Source: Nonomuraea rhodomycinica
GTDB lineage: Bacteria; Actinomycetota; Actinomycetes; Streptosporangiales; Streptosporangiaceae
Length of the DNA stretch: 64,000 nt
NCBI RefSeq assembly: GCF_013363995.1
Contig: NZ_JABWGO010000002.1
Coordinates: 682,001-746,000, forward strand
Direction of reading: 5' to 3'
Part shown: positions 7,841-18,281 of the stretch, piece after piece
How the letters are laid out: the number at the start of each line of letters is the position of its first letter
How positions within the stretch are numbered: the stretch's first letter is position 1
The notes under the pieces: generated by a model
The model's input: the letters and a program-made list of their open reading frames with translations, nothing else
What the model was told of the DNA's origin: nothing
Databases searched by the model: none
Made by a program: the position numbers and the translations under genes

Positions 7841-9354
7841 CCCAGCCGCCGCAGGCCGGGGTCGCCGTCGGCGAGGCGGGTGGCGACCAGCCCGCGCGCC
7901 GGCTTGCCGGTGGGCGTGCGGGGGAGTTCGGGGACGGCGTACCAGCGGCGGGGCCGCTGGGCGGTGTCGAGGCCGCTGCGCGCCGCCGCCTCCAGCCTGG
8001 CCCGCGGCGGCGGGGCGGCGTCGCGGGTCTCCAGGACGGCGGTGACCACGGACCCGAGGTAGGGGTGCGGCGAGCCGACGACCACGAGGTCGCCCACGCC
8101 CGGCACGCCGCGCAGCACCTCCTCGACGTCCTCCGGCACGACGGTCGCGCCGCCGGTCTGGATCGCGCCGTCCCCGCGGCCGCGCAGCCGCAGCACCTCG
8201 CCCGGCCGGTACGGCTCGGCCAGGTCGCCGACGCTCATCCAGCCGGCGTCGTCCACGCGCAGGGGACCGGTGGCGCCGGCCAGATAGCCCTGCGACAGCC
8301 AGGGGGAGCGGGCCCAGACCTCTCCGAGCCGCTGCCCGCGCGGGACGCGGACCTCGATGTCGGTGCCGGGGAACGGGCGCAGCCCCGCGCCGTCGGCGTC
8401 CACGGCCACGAAGGACAGCTCGGTCGCGCCGTAGTACGCCACGACGTGGACGCCGGCCGCCGCCGCCCGCTCGCGCGCGCCGCCCGGCAGCGCGGCGCCG
8501 CCGATCACGGCCGTGCGGAGCGGGCTCGCGGTCCGGCCGAGGGCGTCGAGCACGGCGGGCAGCCGGTGCGGCACGAGATGGACGACGGTGGCCTCGGCCA
8601 GGTCGGCGGCCAGGTCGGCCGGGGACCAGCGGCCCGGCAGGACGGCCGTCGCGCCGGTCGCCAGGGTGTGCACGGCGGCGAAGGCGTACAGGGAGGACAC
8701 CAGCGGCCCGGGGACCAGCACGACGTCGTCAGGCCCGATCCCCGTGAGGCGGTCCAGGTGCGGGAAGGAGGCTGTCCACGACGCGCGGGTGCGCACCACG
8801 GCGCGCGGTCTGCCGGTGCTGCCGGAGCTGAAGCAGGCCCACGCCGGGTCGTCGGGAGCGGCGGCGCCGGACGTCGGGGGCGGGGAGACGGGCGGGGCGG
8901 GTAGGGGGGCGTCGATGGAGGCGTCCACGGGGACGGCCCGCATCACCAGCGCGCGCCGCTCGGGCCCCCAGGAGGGGTCGCACACCAGCGGCATGGCCCC
9001 GGCCAGGTCGGCGGCCAGCACGGCGACGAGCAGCTCGATCGGGTCGTCGAGGCTGACGGCCACCAGCGGGCGCCGACCGGCCTCCGGGCCGGACGGGGGA
9101 GGGGCGGAAGCGGTGGGCCGGTCTGCCGGGGGAGGGACGGTCGGGGTGGGCCGGTCCGCCGGGGGAGGGATGGTCGCGGTGGGCCGAACCGCCGGGGGAG
9201 GAGCCGTTCGGCCGAGGAGGTCGGACAGGCGCCGGGCCGCTCCGGCGATCCGGGCAGCGAGCTCGGCGTAGGTCAGCTCCCCCGACCGGCCGCGGACGGC
9301 CGGATGGTGCGGGCGGTCGGCGGCGTGGCGCAGGACCTGTGCGGAGACCGGCAT
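7837..9354 (-). CDS. Acyl-CoA synthetase/AMP-ligase of the biotin operon (YhfT-like)
   Basis: A 505-residue member of the ANL adenylating superfamily. Seen: P-loop FSSGSTGRPRAVVRT, the A5 motif YYGATE, the GDLAEPY/RLRGRGDGAIQTGG hinge region, and the C-terminal lysine motif PRTPTGKPARG. It should adenylate a carboxylate and transfer it to CoA. The position directly after bioY, as with Bacillus yhfT, suggests a dicarboxylate or fatty acid linked to biotin synthesis such as pimelate (inference). Residues ~50-90 contain a proline-rich tandem insert (PPPADRPT units) not usual for the family. Starts 6 bases after the bioY stop and overlaps the thiolase start. Confidence 0.85.
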   Translation of the reverse strand: MPVSAQVLRHAADRPHHPAVRGRSGELTYAELAARIAGAARRLSDLLGRTAPPPAVRPTATIPPPADRPTPTVPPPADRPTASAPPPSGPEAGRRPLVAVSLDDPIELLVAVLAADLAGAMPLVCDPSWGPERRALVMRAVPVDASIDAPLPAPPVSPPPTSGAAAPDDPAWACFSSGSTGRPRAVVRTRASWTASFPHLDRLTGIGPDDVVLVPGPLVSSLYAFAAVHTLATGATAVLPGRWSPADLAADLAEATVVHLVPHRLPAVLDALGRTASPLRTAVIGGAALPGGARERAAAAGVHVVAYYGATELSFVAVDADGAGLRPFPGTDIEVRVPRGQRLGEVWARSPWLSQGYLAGATGPLRVDDAGWMSVGDLAEPYRPGEVLRLRGRGDGAIQTGGATVVPEDVEEVLRGVPGVGDLVVVGSPHPYLGSVVTAVLETRDAAPPPRARLEAAARSGLDTAQRPRRWYAVPELPRTPTGKPARGLVATRLADGDPGLRRLG

Positions 9355-9360
9355 GCCGGG

Positions 9361-9999
9361 TCAGCGCCTCCCCTTGGCCGCCACCGGCTGTTCGCCGCCC
9401 GCGGCCGGGTAGGCCCGGAAGACGCCGCTCGCCACGACCGACGCCAGCACGGCCTTGGCCAGGTCGCCCGGCAGGAAGACCGAGCTCAGCGCCCCGGCCT
9501 TGACCAGCGGGAGGCCGGTGAGGGCCGCCTGGACCGGGACGCCCAGGAGGTAGATGACGCCGATGCCGCCGGCCAGGCACGCCACGAGGAGCCGTGCGAA
9601 GCCGGGGGTCCGGCCGCCGCTCCCGGCGATCCAGCCGACCACGGCGGCACCCGGGAGCCAGCCGATCAGGAACCCGGCGGAGGGGCCGGTGAACACGCCG
9701 AGACCGCCGCGCCCGCCGGCCAGCAGGGGCAGGCCCGCGGCGACCAGCACGAGGAGGACGGCGACGGCCAGAGCGCCGCGCCGGGCGCCCAGCACGGCGC
9801 CCGCCAGCATGACGCCGAACGTCTGCAGGGTGATCGGCACCGTGTTGCCCAGCACGCTGATGCCGCCGGGCAGCCCGAGCACGGCGATCAGGGCGGCGAA
9901 GACGCTGATGCGGGCCAGGTCGCCGGTGGCGAGCCGGCGGCGGGGCTGGTGATCCCCTGACTCCTGCGGCCGGGACGGCACCTGTTCGTCGTGTGTCAT
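9361..9999 (-). CDS. bioY: Biotin transporter substrate-specificity subunit BioY
   Basis: A 212-residue membrane protein. After a ~25-residue polar N-terminus come about six membrane segments, with the BioY landmarks VPITLQTFGVMLAGAVLG (the PxTxQ signature), the ARRGALAVAVLL loop, GGRGGLGVFTGPSAGFLIG and the C-terminal FLPGDLAKAVLAS. It binds biotin in the membrane and pairs with BioM/BioN encoded four and five genes downstream. It is the first gene of the operon; ATG at 9999 follows a 237-base gap containing a perfect 10-bp inverted repeat. Confidence 0.93.
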   Translation of the reverse strand: MTHDEQVPSRPQESGDHQPRRRLATGDLARISVFAALIAVLGLPGGISVLGNTVPITLQTFGVMLAGAVLGARRGALAVAVLLVLVAAGLPLLAGGRGGLGVFTGPSAGFLIGWLPGAAVVGWIAGSGGRTPGFARLLVACLAGGIGVIYLLGVPVQAALTGLPLVKAGALSSVFLPGDLAKAVLASVVASGVFRAYPAAGGEQPVAAKGRR

Positions 10000-10057
10000 A
10001 AAGCAGATCTCACATCAGGACGTCATGGGTCAGACATGGCGGGATCCCACAACATTT

Positions 10058-10083
10058 CCCGCCCTCCTCTGACGGAGGGCGGG
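10058..10083 (-). terminator. Perfect 10-bp hairpin between MFS gene and bioY
   Basis: CCCGCCCTCC and GGAGGGCGGG form a perfect inverted repeat around a 6-base loop. It lies 58 bases before the bioY start and 153 bases after the MFS stop on the minus strand. There is no U-tract, so it could be a terminator for the MFS gene or an attenuator in the bioY leader. The rest of 10000-10236 holds another GC-rich repeat (CCCGGC/GCCGGG near 10130-10150), the palindrome AGGTACGTACCT (10191-10202), and no ORF I can support. Confidence 0.5.
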
Positions 10084-10236
10084 TGGCGGTCCAGCCGTCG
10101 CCGGGCCCGGCGCGTGCCCCCGTCGTGATCCCGGCGTGGTGCCGGGGCCGGTGCCGCGCCGCGCCGGACGGGCTTCACCCTACCCGCGGCAGGTACGTAC
10201 CTCTGCCTGGGCGGATCCCCGCCCGGGACGGGGCCG

Positions 10237-11682
10237 TCAGTGGTGGCGCGGGGCGGCGCGGCGGGGCAGCAGCCGGACCAGGGCGCAGCAGAGGAGGGTG
10301 GTGACGGCCGTCGTGGCGAGGCTGCGCGCGGCCGCGGCGGCCTGGCCGTCGGCCAGGGAGCCGAAGTAGACGGTGGTCACGGCGGCGGCGCCGACGGCGT
10401 TGGCGAGCTGCTGGACCGCGGTGAGCGAGCCGCCGGCGCTGCCGGACTCGGCGGGGTCGATGTCGCCGACCGTGATGACGTAGACGGTTCCGGAGCAGGT
10501 GCCCATGCCCAGGCCGACGACGAGCACCGGCGCGACGAGCGCCCAGCCGCCGGGGGCGGTGCCGGAGACGAGGACCAGGGCCAGCAGCCAGCCCGTGCCG
10601 GCCAGGGTGACGACCAGGCCGGCGGCGACGAGGCGGCGGCCGAGCCGGGTGATGAGCCGGTGGGAGGCGACGGAGGCCACGACGATGCCCGCCGCCACCG
10701 GCGCCAGGCCCAGCGAGGCGCGCAGCGGCGTGAAGCCCAGGCCCTTCTGCATGAACAGCGACAGCACGTACAGCAGGCCCGACACCGCCGCGAAGTACGC
10801 GGCGCCGAGGACCAGCCCGGAGGTGAACCCGCGGTTGCGCAGCAGGGACGGCTCGATGAGCGGGTTCGCCGCCGTGCGCTGGCGCCTGGCGAACAGGGCG
10901 AAGAAGGCCAGGCCGGCGGCCATGCACAGCAGCGGGGCGGCTGCCCAGCCGTGGGCCGAGCCGTCGATCAGGCCGTAGAGCAGGCCGAGCATGGCCGCGG
11001 CGAGCAGGGCCGCGCCGGGGCCGTCGAGGGAGACGGAGGCGTCGCCGCGGTCCTTCGGCAGCAGCCGGGCGGCGGCCAGGACGATCACGCCGCCGAGGAC
11101 GATGTTGATCAGGAACATCGCCCGCCAGCCGAGGCCGAACAGGTCCGCCTCGATCAGGCCGGCCGCCAGGACGGGACCGCCGACGGCGGATCCGCCGAGG
11201 GCGGGCAGGAACGCGCTGAAGGCCGTGCCGAGCTGGTCGCGCGGGAAGACCGAGGTGAGGATGCCGAACCCCTGGGGGATCAGCAGGGCGCCGAACGCCC
11301 CCTGGACCAGCCGGGCGGTGATGAGCGAGGCCGGGTCGGGGGCCAGGCCGCAGGCGACGGAGGCGAGGGTGAAGCCGGCGATGCCGGCCAGGAAGGTGCG
11401 GCGGCGGCCGTACTTGTCGCCGAGCCGTCCGCCGGGCACGAGCAGGACGCCCAGCGCGAGGGCGTAGCCGGCGCCCAGCCACTGGACCAGGGCGTCACCT
11501 CCGCGCAGGTCGGCGGCGATGGTCGGCGCCGCGATGTTGGTGATCGTGGAGTCGAGGAGGTCGAGGACGCTCGCCGCGACGACGACGGCCAGGACGGCGC
11601 GCCGCCTCGCCGGCGTGACGGCGGGGTCCGCGCCGGCGGGGGCGGCGGGGGCGGCGGGGGCGGCGCGGGCGGGGGAGGGCAC
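10237..11682 (-). CDS. MFS drug exporter, DHA2 (EmrB/QacA-like) family
   Basis: A 481-residue membrane protein with 14-helix architecture. Seen: the first helix motif VLDLLDSTITNIAAPTI (antiporter motif D1), motif A GGRLGDKYGRRRTFL, and motif C-like GSAVGGPVLAAG. It should export toxic compounds using the proton gradient. GTG at 11682 follows a good AAAGGGGAG site, after an Ala/Pro-rich N-terminal stretch. No regulator gene is adjacent, but the promoter region holds a set of palindromic half-sites (11708-11750), so a repressor encoded elsewhere probably controls it. Confidence 0.88.
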   Translation of the reverse strand: MPSPARAAPAAPAAPAGADPAVTPARRRAVLAVVVAASVLDLLDSTITNIAAPTIAADLRGGDALVQWLGAGYALALGVLLVPGGRLGDKYGRRRTFLAGIAGFTLASVACGLAPDPASLITARLVQGAFGALLIPQGFGILTSVFPRDQLGTAFSAFLPALGGSAVGGPVLAAGLIEADLFGLGWRAMFLINIVLGGVIVLAAARLLPKDRGDASVSLDGPGAALLAAAMLGLLYGLIDGSAHGWAAAPLLCMAAGLAFFALFARRQRTAANPLIEPSLLRNRGFTSGLVLGAAYFAAVSGLLYVLSLFMQKGLGFTPLRASLGLAPVAAGIVVASVASHRLITRLGRRLVAAGLVVTLAGTGWLLALVLVSGTAPGGWALVAPVLVVGLGMGTCSGTVYVITVGDIDPAESGSAGGSLTAVQQLANAVGAAAVTTVYFGSLADGQAAAAARSLATTAVTTLLCCALVRLLPRRAAPRHH

Positions 11683-11707
11683 AGGGCTCCCCTTTCTGAG
11701 GTCGTGC

Positions 11708-11750
11708 GCGACGCATCATGTGCGTCGCACAAATATTGCGTGACGCACAT
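11708..11750 (-). promoter_or_regulatory. Palindromic operator array upstream of the MFS exporter
   Basis: GCGACGCA (11708-11715) and TGCGTCGC (11721-11728) form a perfect 8-bp inverted repeat. ATGTGCGTC (11718-11726) and GACGCACAT (11742-11750) form a second, 9-bp one with 15 bases between. The three half-sites share the core GACGCA/TGCGTC. The array begins 26 bases upstream of the MFS GTG. A TTGACA on the minus strand at about 11778-11773 could be the -35 element. The pattern fits a TetR- or MarR-type repressor. Confidence 0.6.
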
Positions 11751-11787
11751 GAATGTGGGGCATGGGGCGCCGGTTGTCAAACAGAAA

Positions 11788-11826
11788 AGAGCGCCGGCCC
11801 GGGGGCGAACCCCGGGCCGGCGCTCT
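11788..11826 (-). terminator. Intrinsic terminator of katG
   Basis: A 17-bp perfect stem (11788-11804 with 11810-11826) closes a 5-base loop. On the minus strand the stem is followed by TTTCTGTTT, a U-rich tract. It lies 38 bases after the katG stop codon, which is the expected place for a factor-independent terminator of furA-katG. Confidence 0.88.
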
Positions 11827-11864
11827 CAGGCGTCCGGCGTCGGCCGACGGCCGTCAGGTGGCGA

Positions 11865-14568
<2,704 letters not shown>

Positions 14569-14636
14569 ACCGCCGAACCTACCTTCATAAACACGAACAA
14601 TACAAGAGAACGAACGATGCAGGTTTAGCGCCACGC
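14569..14636 (-). promoter_or_regulatory. furA-katG promoter and candidate FurA operator
   Basis: This is the only AT-rich stretch around furA. On the minus strand it contains two direct GTTCGT copies (14615-14610 and 14598-14593) with 11 bases between, enclosing CTTGTATT, and TATTGT (14602-14597) as a -10 candidate. Autoregulated furA genes in this phylum carry their operator here. The exact operator boundaries are inferred. Confidence 0.45.
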
Positions 14637-14722
14637 CGGAACCCTTTCAGTGCCGCGCCGAGACCTGGCCGTGGTCAGCGGGCCCGGCGGGTCCAGCGGG
14701 CCTTTCGCGGGGTCGGCCGGAC

Positions 14723-14754
14723 GGCGGGTCGGCGGGTCGGCGGGTCGGCGGGTC
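14723..14754. repeat. 8-bp tandem repeat (GGCGGGTC, 4 copies)
   Basis: Four perfect GGCGGGTC units followed by degenerate units to about 14790. They lie in the noncoding stretch between tatA and furA (14637-14813). No gene is supported there. Confidence 0.8.
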
Positions 14755-14813
14755 GGCCGGGCGGCGGGTCGGTCGGGCGGCGGGCTGCAGGCGGCGGTTC
14801 GGCCGGGCGGTGG

Positions 14814-15074
14814 TCAGCCGGTCTCGTCGCGGCGGTCGCGGGCCGCCTCGGCGCGCAGGCGGGCGGCCCGCTCCTCCAGCACGCGCGCCTGCTCCTCCGG
14901 CGAGGGCGCCTGCACCGGCTCCGCGTCCTCCTCGTACGGCTTGGCGGCCTCGGCCTTGAAGACGCGCAGCGAACGTCCGATCGAGCGGGCCACGTCGGGC
15001 AGCTTCGACGAGCCGAACAGCATGAACAGGACCAGCCCGATGATGAGGAGCTCGCCGACCCCGAGATTCTCCAT
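14814..15074 (-). CDS. tatA: Sec-independent translocase component TatA
   Basis: An 86-residue protein with one N-terminal membrane helix (LGVGELLIIGLVLFMLFGSS), the hinge phrase KLPDVARSIGRSLRVFK giving the amphipathic helix, and an acidic, charged C-terminal tail. This is the standard TatA/E layout (membrane helix, FG hinge, KLPxxxRxxG). It would form the translocation pore for folded twin-arginine substrates. It stands alone, with no tatB or tatC nearby, so it may be a second TatA copy. ATG at 15074. Confidence 0.9.
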   Translation of the reverse strand: MENLGVGELLIIGLVLFMLFGSSKLPDVARSIGRSLRVFKAEAAKPYEEDAEPVQAPSPEEQARVLEERAARLRAEAARDRRDETG

Positions 15075-15152
15075 GATCCCCCCGTGGTGGAGCGCACGGT
15101 CAAGCCGTCTGCCATCCTACGTCCACGCAGGTCAGCGGGGCATGGGAGCGGC

Positions 15153-15710
15153 TCAGGCGACCTCGTAGACGAGGTGCTGCACGCCCGTGCGGAAGGTCTC
15201 GGCCGAGACCAGCGTGAAGGGGATGGGGTGGTCGCCGTCCTCGAACAGCCGCCTGCCCCGGCGCACGGCGACGGGGTGCACCAGCAGGCGCAGCTCGTCC
15301 AGCAGGCCCGCGGCCAGCAACTGCTGGACGACGGAGATCGACCCGCTCATGGCGATGTGCGTGTCGCCGGGCTCGTTCTTCAGCGCGGTGACGGCCTCGA
15401 CGAGGTCGCCGCGCAGCAGCTCGGAGTTGCGCCAGGTGAACTCCAGCGGCTGCCGCGAGACGACGATCTTGCGCGCGTCGCCGAGGGACTTGGCCATGCC
15501 GGCGTCCTCGCCGCCCGCGGTCTCGCGCTCCGGCCAGGCCCCGGCGAAGCTGTCGTAGGTCTCGCGCCCCAGCAGGACCGTGTCGGCTTTGGCGAGCGTG
15601 TCCGTCACGGCGGCGCCCATCTCGTCGCTGAAGTACGGCAGGTGCCAGGCCGCCGGGTCCTCCACGACGCCGTCGAGCGAGACGAACAGGCCGGCGATGA
15701 TCTTCCTCAT
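15153..15710 (-). CDS. Dihydrofolate reductase-family (RibD C-terminal-like) protein
   Basis: A 185-residue protein beginning MRKIIAGLFVSLDGVVEDP, the typical start of RibD_C/DHFR-like proteins. It also shows the NADPH-binding-type DTVLLGRETYDSFAG and GSISVVQQLLAAGLLDELRL. Members include pyrimidine reductases and many uncharacterised dihydrofolate reductase-like proteins; the substrate is not known. ATG at 15710 is preceded by GAGGAGG with good spacing. It is flanked by unrelated genes and appears monocistronic. Confidence 0.87.
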   Translation of the reverse strand: MRKIIAGLFVSLDGVVEDPAAWHLPYFSDEMGAAVTDTLAKADTVLLGRETYDSFAGAWPERETAGGEDAGMAKSLGDARKIVVSRQPLEFTWRNSELLRGDLVEAVTALKNEPGDTHIAMSGSISVVQQLLAAGLLDELRLLVHPVAVRRGRRLFEDGDHPIPFTLVSAETFRTGVQHLVYEVA

Positions 15711-15775
15711 GGTGTTCCTCCTCGGGGAGGGGGCGGTGCGTCGCCCCCGCTGTGGTCTGTCTGACGACAGCCTGC

Positions 15776-15797
15776 GGGAAGCTGCTTACGGCTTCCC
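15776..15797 (-). terminator. Hairpin after the NlpC/P60 gene
   Basis: GGGAAGC (15776-15782) and GCTTCCC (15791-15797) form a 7-bp stem with an 8-base loop, 21 bases after the NlpC stop on the minus strand. No U-tract follows. A second short stem (GGGGGCG/CGCCCCC, about 15729-15748) lies nearer the reductase gene. Confidence 0.4.
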
Positions 15798-15817
15798 TAA
15801 GGAGGACTTATGGTGCC

Positions 15818-16798
15818 CTACGGGCGGATGGCGCCGACCAGCCGGCCGCGCCAGTAGCCGTCCAGCTCGCTGATCTTGATGACGTCGCCGGTCTGCGGCG
15901 CGTGGACCATCTTCCCGTCGCCCGCGTACATGCCCATGTGCCCCAGCCCCTTGCTGAAGACCAGGTCGCCGGGCTGCAGCGCGTTCAGGGGGACGCGGCG
16001 GGCGGCGCCCCAGCTCCACTGCGTCCAGGTCGTGCGGGGCAGCGAGACCCCGGCGGCCCGCCAGGCCGCCTGGGTCAGCCCGGAGCAGTCGTACGAGCCC
16101 GGCCCCGTGCCCCCGAACCGGTAGGGCTTGCCGATCTGGGCGAAGGCGAACTGCAACGCGACGCGGGCGTTGCCGGAGGCGGGCCCGGAGTACGTCATGC
16201 CGGTGCTCCTGGGGTCTCCGGTCCTGAAGGCGCCGATCCGGCGCAGCAGCCGGGTCTGCTCGGCGATCAGCTTCTCCACCTTCGCCCGCTCGCCGCGCAC
16301 CTTGTCGCGGGCCGCTTCGGTCTCGTCCAGGACGCGCCGGGCCTCGCCGTAGCGGTCGCGTAAGTCCTTGGTCGCCGCCTGGAAGGCCCGCAGCCTCGCC
16401 GCCCTGGTCTCGGCGATCCGGTCGAGGGTGGCCATGCCGCCCAGCACGGCTCGCGGATCGCCGTCGGCGACGACGCCGCCCCAGCCGGGCAGGGGCCCCG
16501 ACCGGTAGTCGCTGACCACCGCGGACATGAGCTGCCGGCGCAGCTCCGTGGCCTGGGCGTTCTTGCGGGTGAGCTCGGCGTCGAGGCCGTCGTGCCGCTC
16601 CTTGGCCTTCTTGTACGCCTCGGTGGCCTGGTTGTACCGCTCGACCGTCTGGTCGGCGCGCTCGTTGAGCTTCTGGAGCTTCGCCCGGACCTGCGCCGGC
16701 GAGGGCTCCGCGACGGCGGCGCCGGGGGTGACGACCAGGACGGCCGACGCCAGTGCCGCCGACACCGCGATCTTCCCGAGCACTGCCGGCATGGTCAC
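15818..16798 (-). CDS. Secreted NlpC/P60 peptidoglycan endopeptidase (RipA-like)
   Basis: A 326-residue secreted protein. It has a signal peptide (KIAVSAALASAVLVVTPGAAVAEP), a long coiled-coil region (about 30-200: VRAKLQKLNERADQTVERY and similar) and a C-terminal NlpC/P60 domain. The catalytic Cys is in YDCSGLTQAAW, and the His in GHMGMYAGDGKMVHAP. It would cleave peptide stems of peptidoglycan, with the coiled coil restraining or recruiting it, as in RipA/CwlO-type proteins. I prefer GTG at 16798, 7 bases after GAGGAGG, over the ATG two codons later. The next gene upstream is another cell-wall hydrolase. Confidence 0.9.
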   Translation of the reverse strand: MTMPAVLGKIAVSAALASAVLVVTPGAAVAEPSPAQVRAKLQKLNERADQTVERYNQATEAYKKAKERHDGLDAELTRKNAQATELRRQLMSAVVSDYRSGPLPGWGGVVADGDPRAVLGGMATLDRIAETRAARLRAFQAATKDLRDRYGEARRVLDETEAARDKVRGERAKVEKLIAEQTRLLRRIGAFRTGDPRSTGMTYSGPASGNARVALQFAFAQIGKPYRFGGTGPGSYDCSGLTQAAWRAAGVSLPRTTWTQWSWGAARRVPLNALQPGDLVFSKGLGHMGMYAGDGKMVHAPQTGDVIKISELDGYWRGRLVGAIRP

Positions 16799-16943
16799 TA
16801 CGACGCCTCCTCGTAGATCTCGAAGCTTGGGCGACATCGTACAGAGGATCTGGAGAGGCCGGCCCCTTGCTCCGTGTGCGTGCTGGCGCGACGGCGTACT
16901 AGCCGTGGTAGTGGCGGGCTCGTACGGGCCGCGTGTGGAGATA

Positions 16944-16983
16944 CGCGCGCGGGCCGCGCGGCGTTCACCGCGGCCCGCGCGCG
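16944..16983 (-). terminator. 15-bp hairpin terminator after the CHAP gene
   Basis: CGCGCGCGGGCCGCG (16944-16958) pairs perfectly with its complement at 16969-16983 across a 10-base loop. It lies 7 bases beyond the CHAP stop codon on the minus strand. It lacks a U-tract, as many actinobacterial terminators do. Confidence 0.75.
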
Positions 16984-16990
16984 GCAGGCG

Positions 16991-17878
16991 TCAGCCCTGG
17001 AACTCGGGGTAGCCGTAGCCGACGACCTGCGACTTGGGCCGGACGCGCTGCTCCACGCGGCCGTCGCCGGTGTTGCCCTCGATCGTGGTGATCGTGCCGT
17101 TGCCGTTGTCCTTCTTGACCAGGCCCACGTGGTCGATGCTGCCGATGCGCCCGCCGTTCCAGGAGAAGAACACGACCGCGCCGCGCTCGGCCTTCCGGCC
17201 CCACCGCTCGTGCCTCTTGAACCACCTGGCCCAGGTGACGGTGTAGGCGTCCGCGCCCATGCTGGCCCGCAGGCCGGCCTTCTCGCCGACCCAGGAGACG
17301 AACATCGCGCACCAGGGGGCGTTGCGGTAGGCGCGGATGCTCCCGCCGTCGCGGGCCACGGTCTGGGCCGCGCGGGGCGAGGACATGTACCAGCGGTGGA
17401 AGCGGGTGCCGCCGCCGGCCCGGTTCTCCTTCACGCCGAGCTGGGACTTGGCCACCTTCAGCAGGGCGTCGGCGGTCAGCAGCGCCTTGTGGGCCGGGGC
17501 GGCCTTCGGCGCCGGCGCGTTCTCCTGGGGCGGGGCGGCCTGGGCGGGCGGCGCGGCCTTCGTGACCGGGACGGCTTGGGCGGGCGGCGCGGCCTTCGTG
17601 ACCGGGACGGCCTTCGTGACCGGGGCGGCATTCGCGACCGGGGCGCCGTTCTGGAGCGGCGCGTCGTTCTGAGGCGGGGCGTCCGCCTGGGCCGGCGCGG
17701 TGTTCCGGGCGGCGGGGGCGGTGCCGGTGCGGGAGGTGGCCGGCTGCTCGGCGGAGCGAGGGTCGTCGGCGCGGGCGGGGAGGCCGGACAGGACGACGCC
17801 GGCGACGATCGTCACGCCGAGGGCGAGGCGGGGGAGGCCGGCGGACGTGCGAGCACGAGAGGGGACGTGCATGGTCAT
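16991..17878 (-). CDS. Secreted CHAP-domain peptidoglycan hydrolase under c-di-AMP riboswitch control
   Basis: A 295-residue protein: signal peptide (LALGVTIVAGVVLSGLPARA), an Ala/Pro-rich spacer (about 40-135) containing repeated PVTKA and PPAQA units, then a CHAP amidase/endopeptidase domain. The catalytic Cys is in NAPWCAMFVSWVG, the His in IDHVGLVKK, and an acidic residue follows in TIEGNTG. The fold cleaves peptidoglycan amide bonds, and the spacer would let the enzyme reach the wall. The 5' leader carries a ydaO-type riboswitch, so cell-wall turnover here is linked to c-di-AMP (turgor/osmotic) signalling. Start ATG at 17878; an AAGGAG lies 12 bases upstream. Confidence 0.9.
   Translation of the reverse strand: MTMHVPSRARTSAGLPRLALGVTIVAGVVLSGLPARADDPRSAEQPATSRTGTAPAARNTAPAQADAPPQNDAPLQNGAPVANAAPVTKAVPVTKAAPPAQAVPVTKAAPPAQAAPPQENAPAPKAAPAHKALLTADALLKVAKSQLGVKENRAGGGTRFHRWYMSSPRAAQTVARDGGSIRAYRNAPWCAMFVSWVGEKAGLRASMGADAYTVTWARWFKRHERWGRKAERGAVVFFSWNGGRIGSIDHVGLVKKDNGNGTITTIEGNTGDGRVEQRVRPKSQVVGYGYPEFQG
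17538..17609. repeat. 36-bp tandem duplication inside the CHAP gene
   Basis: Two 36-bp units (17538-17573 and 17574-17609) differ at one base, followed by a partial third. They encode repeated PVTKAAPPAQA-type segments of the spacer and keep the frame. Confidence 0.8.
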
Positions 17879-17904
17879 GCTGGGGGTTTGCTCCTTGCTT
17901 CCAT

Positions 17905-18032
17905 GCCGCCTACCGGGTTAGCTGACGGGTTCGGGCGTGGAAGTGCCCTACGGGACGCCGTCGTGGACGGCGTTCCGATTCACCCCAAGGGGATTGGGTC
18001 CCCGGCTCCGCGATGACCGCGGACTCGGCGGC
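17905..18032 (-). promoter_or_regulatory. ydaO/yuaA-type c-di-AMP riboswitch
   Basis: The minus-strand leader contains the conserved blocks of this class in order: GGAGCCGGGGACCC (about 18010-17996), a small hairpin and GGGGUGAAUCGG, a variable stem (ACGCCGUC/GACGGCGU), GUAGGGCACUUCC, and the hallmark CCGAACCCGUCAGCUAACC (17934-17916) ending GGUAGGCGG. P1 can be drawn as GCCGCC (18032-18027) with GGCGGC (17910-17905). The CHAP ribosome-binding site follows at once. This class normally turns expression off when c-di-AMP is high and precedes cell-wall hydrolases in actinobacteria. The upstream leader (18033-18281) holds a TATACC -10 candidate at about 18152-18147 and no ORF I can support. Confidence 0.93.
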
Positions 18033-18281
18033 CGCGCCACCGCGGCGGGATCGGATCCCGCCTGGGCGGCGCGGTCTTGGCAGGTGTGAGGCGCCCGGCC
18101 GGTGTCTCTCCGGCCGCACGTCTCGGGGCGCTCAAGGTAAGTGATGGGTATAGGGCAGGGCAAGGGGTGGTTTGTCGGGTTTTGTCGGTAAACATCCCTG
18201 AACTGGGCTTTTATGCCTAATTCTTTACCTTTGGTGTTGTCTGTCGTGATCTCCGCGCGCCCGGTCCGGATGTGACTACTA

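Noticed and set aside
10085..10236. Possible cobalamin or other riboswitch before bioY
   Set aside because: A short GGGTGAAGCC stretch caught the eye, but the B12 box and the other conserved blocks of the class are missing.
14569..14592. Seven-codon ORF (MKVGSAV) overlapping the furA start
   Set aside because: It has no clear ribosome-binding site and lies within the likely leader; not enough evidence for a leader peptide.
15806..15860. Plus-strand 15-codon ORF preceded by AAGGAGG
   Set aside because: It overlaps the 3' end of the NlpC gene on the other strand, nothing follows it on the plus strand, and the peptide has no recognisable pattern. Chance is more likely.
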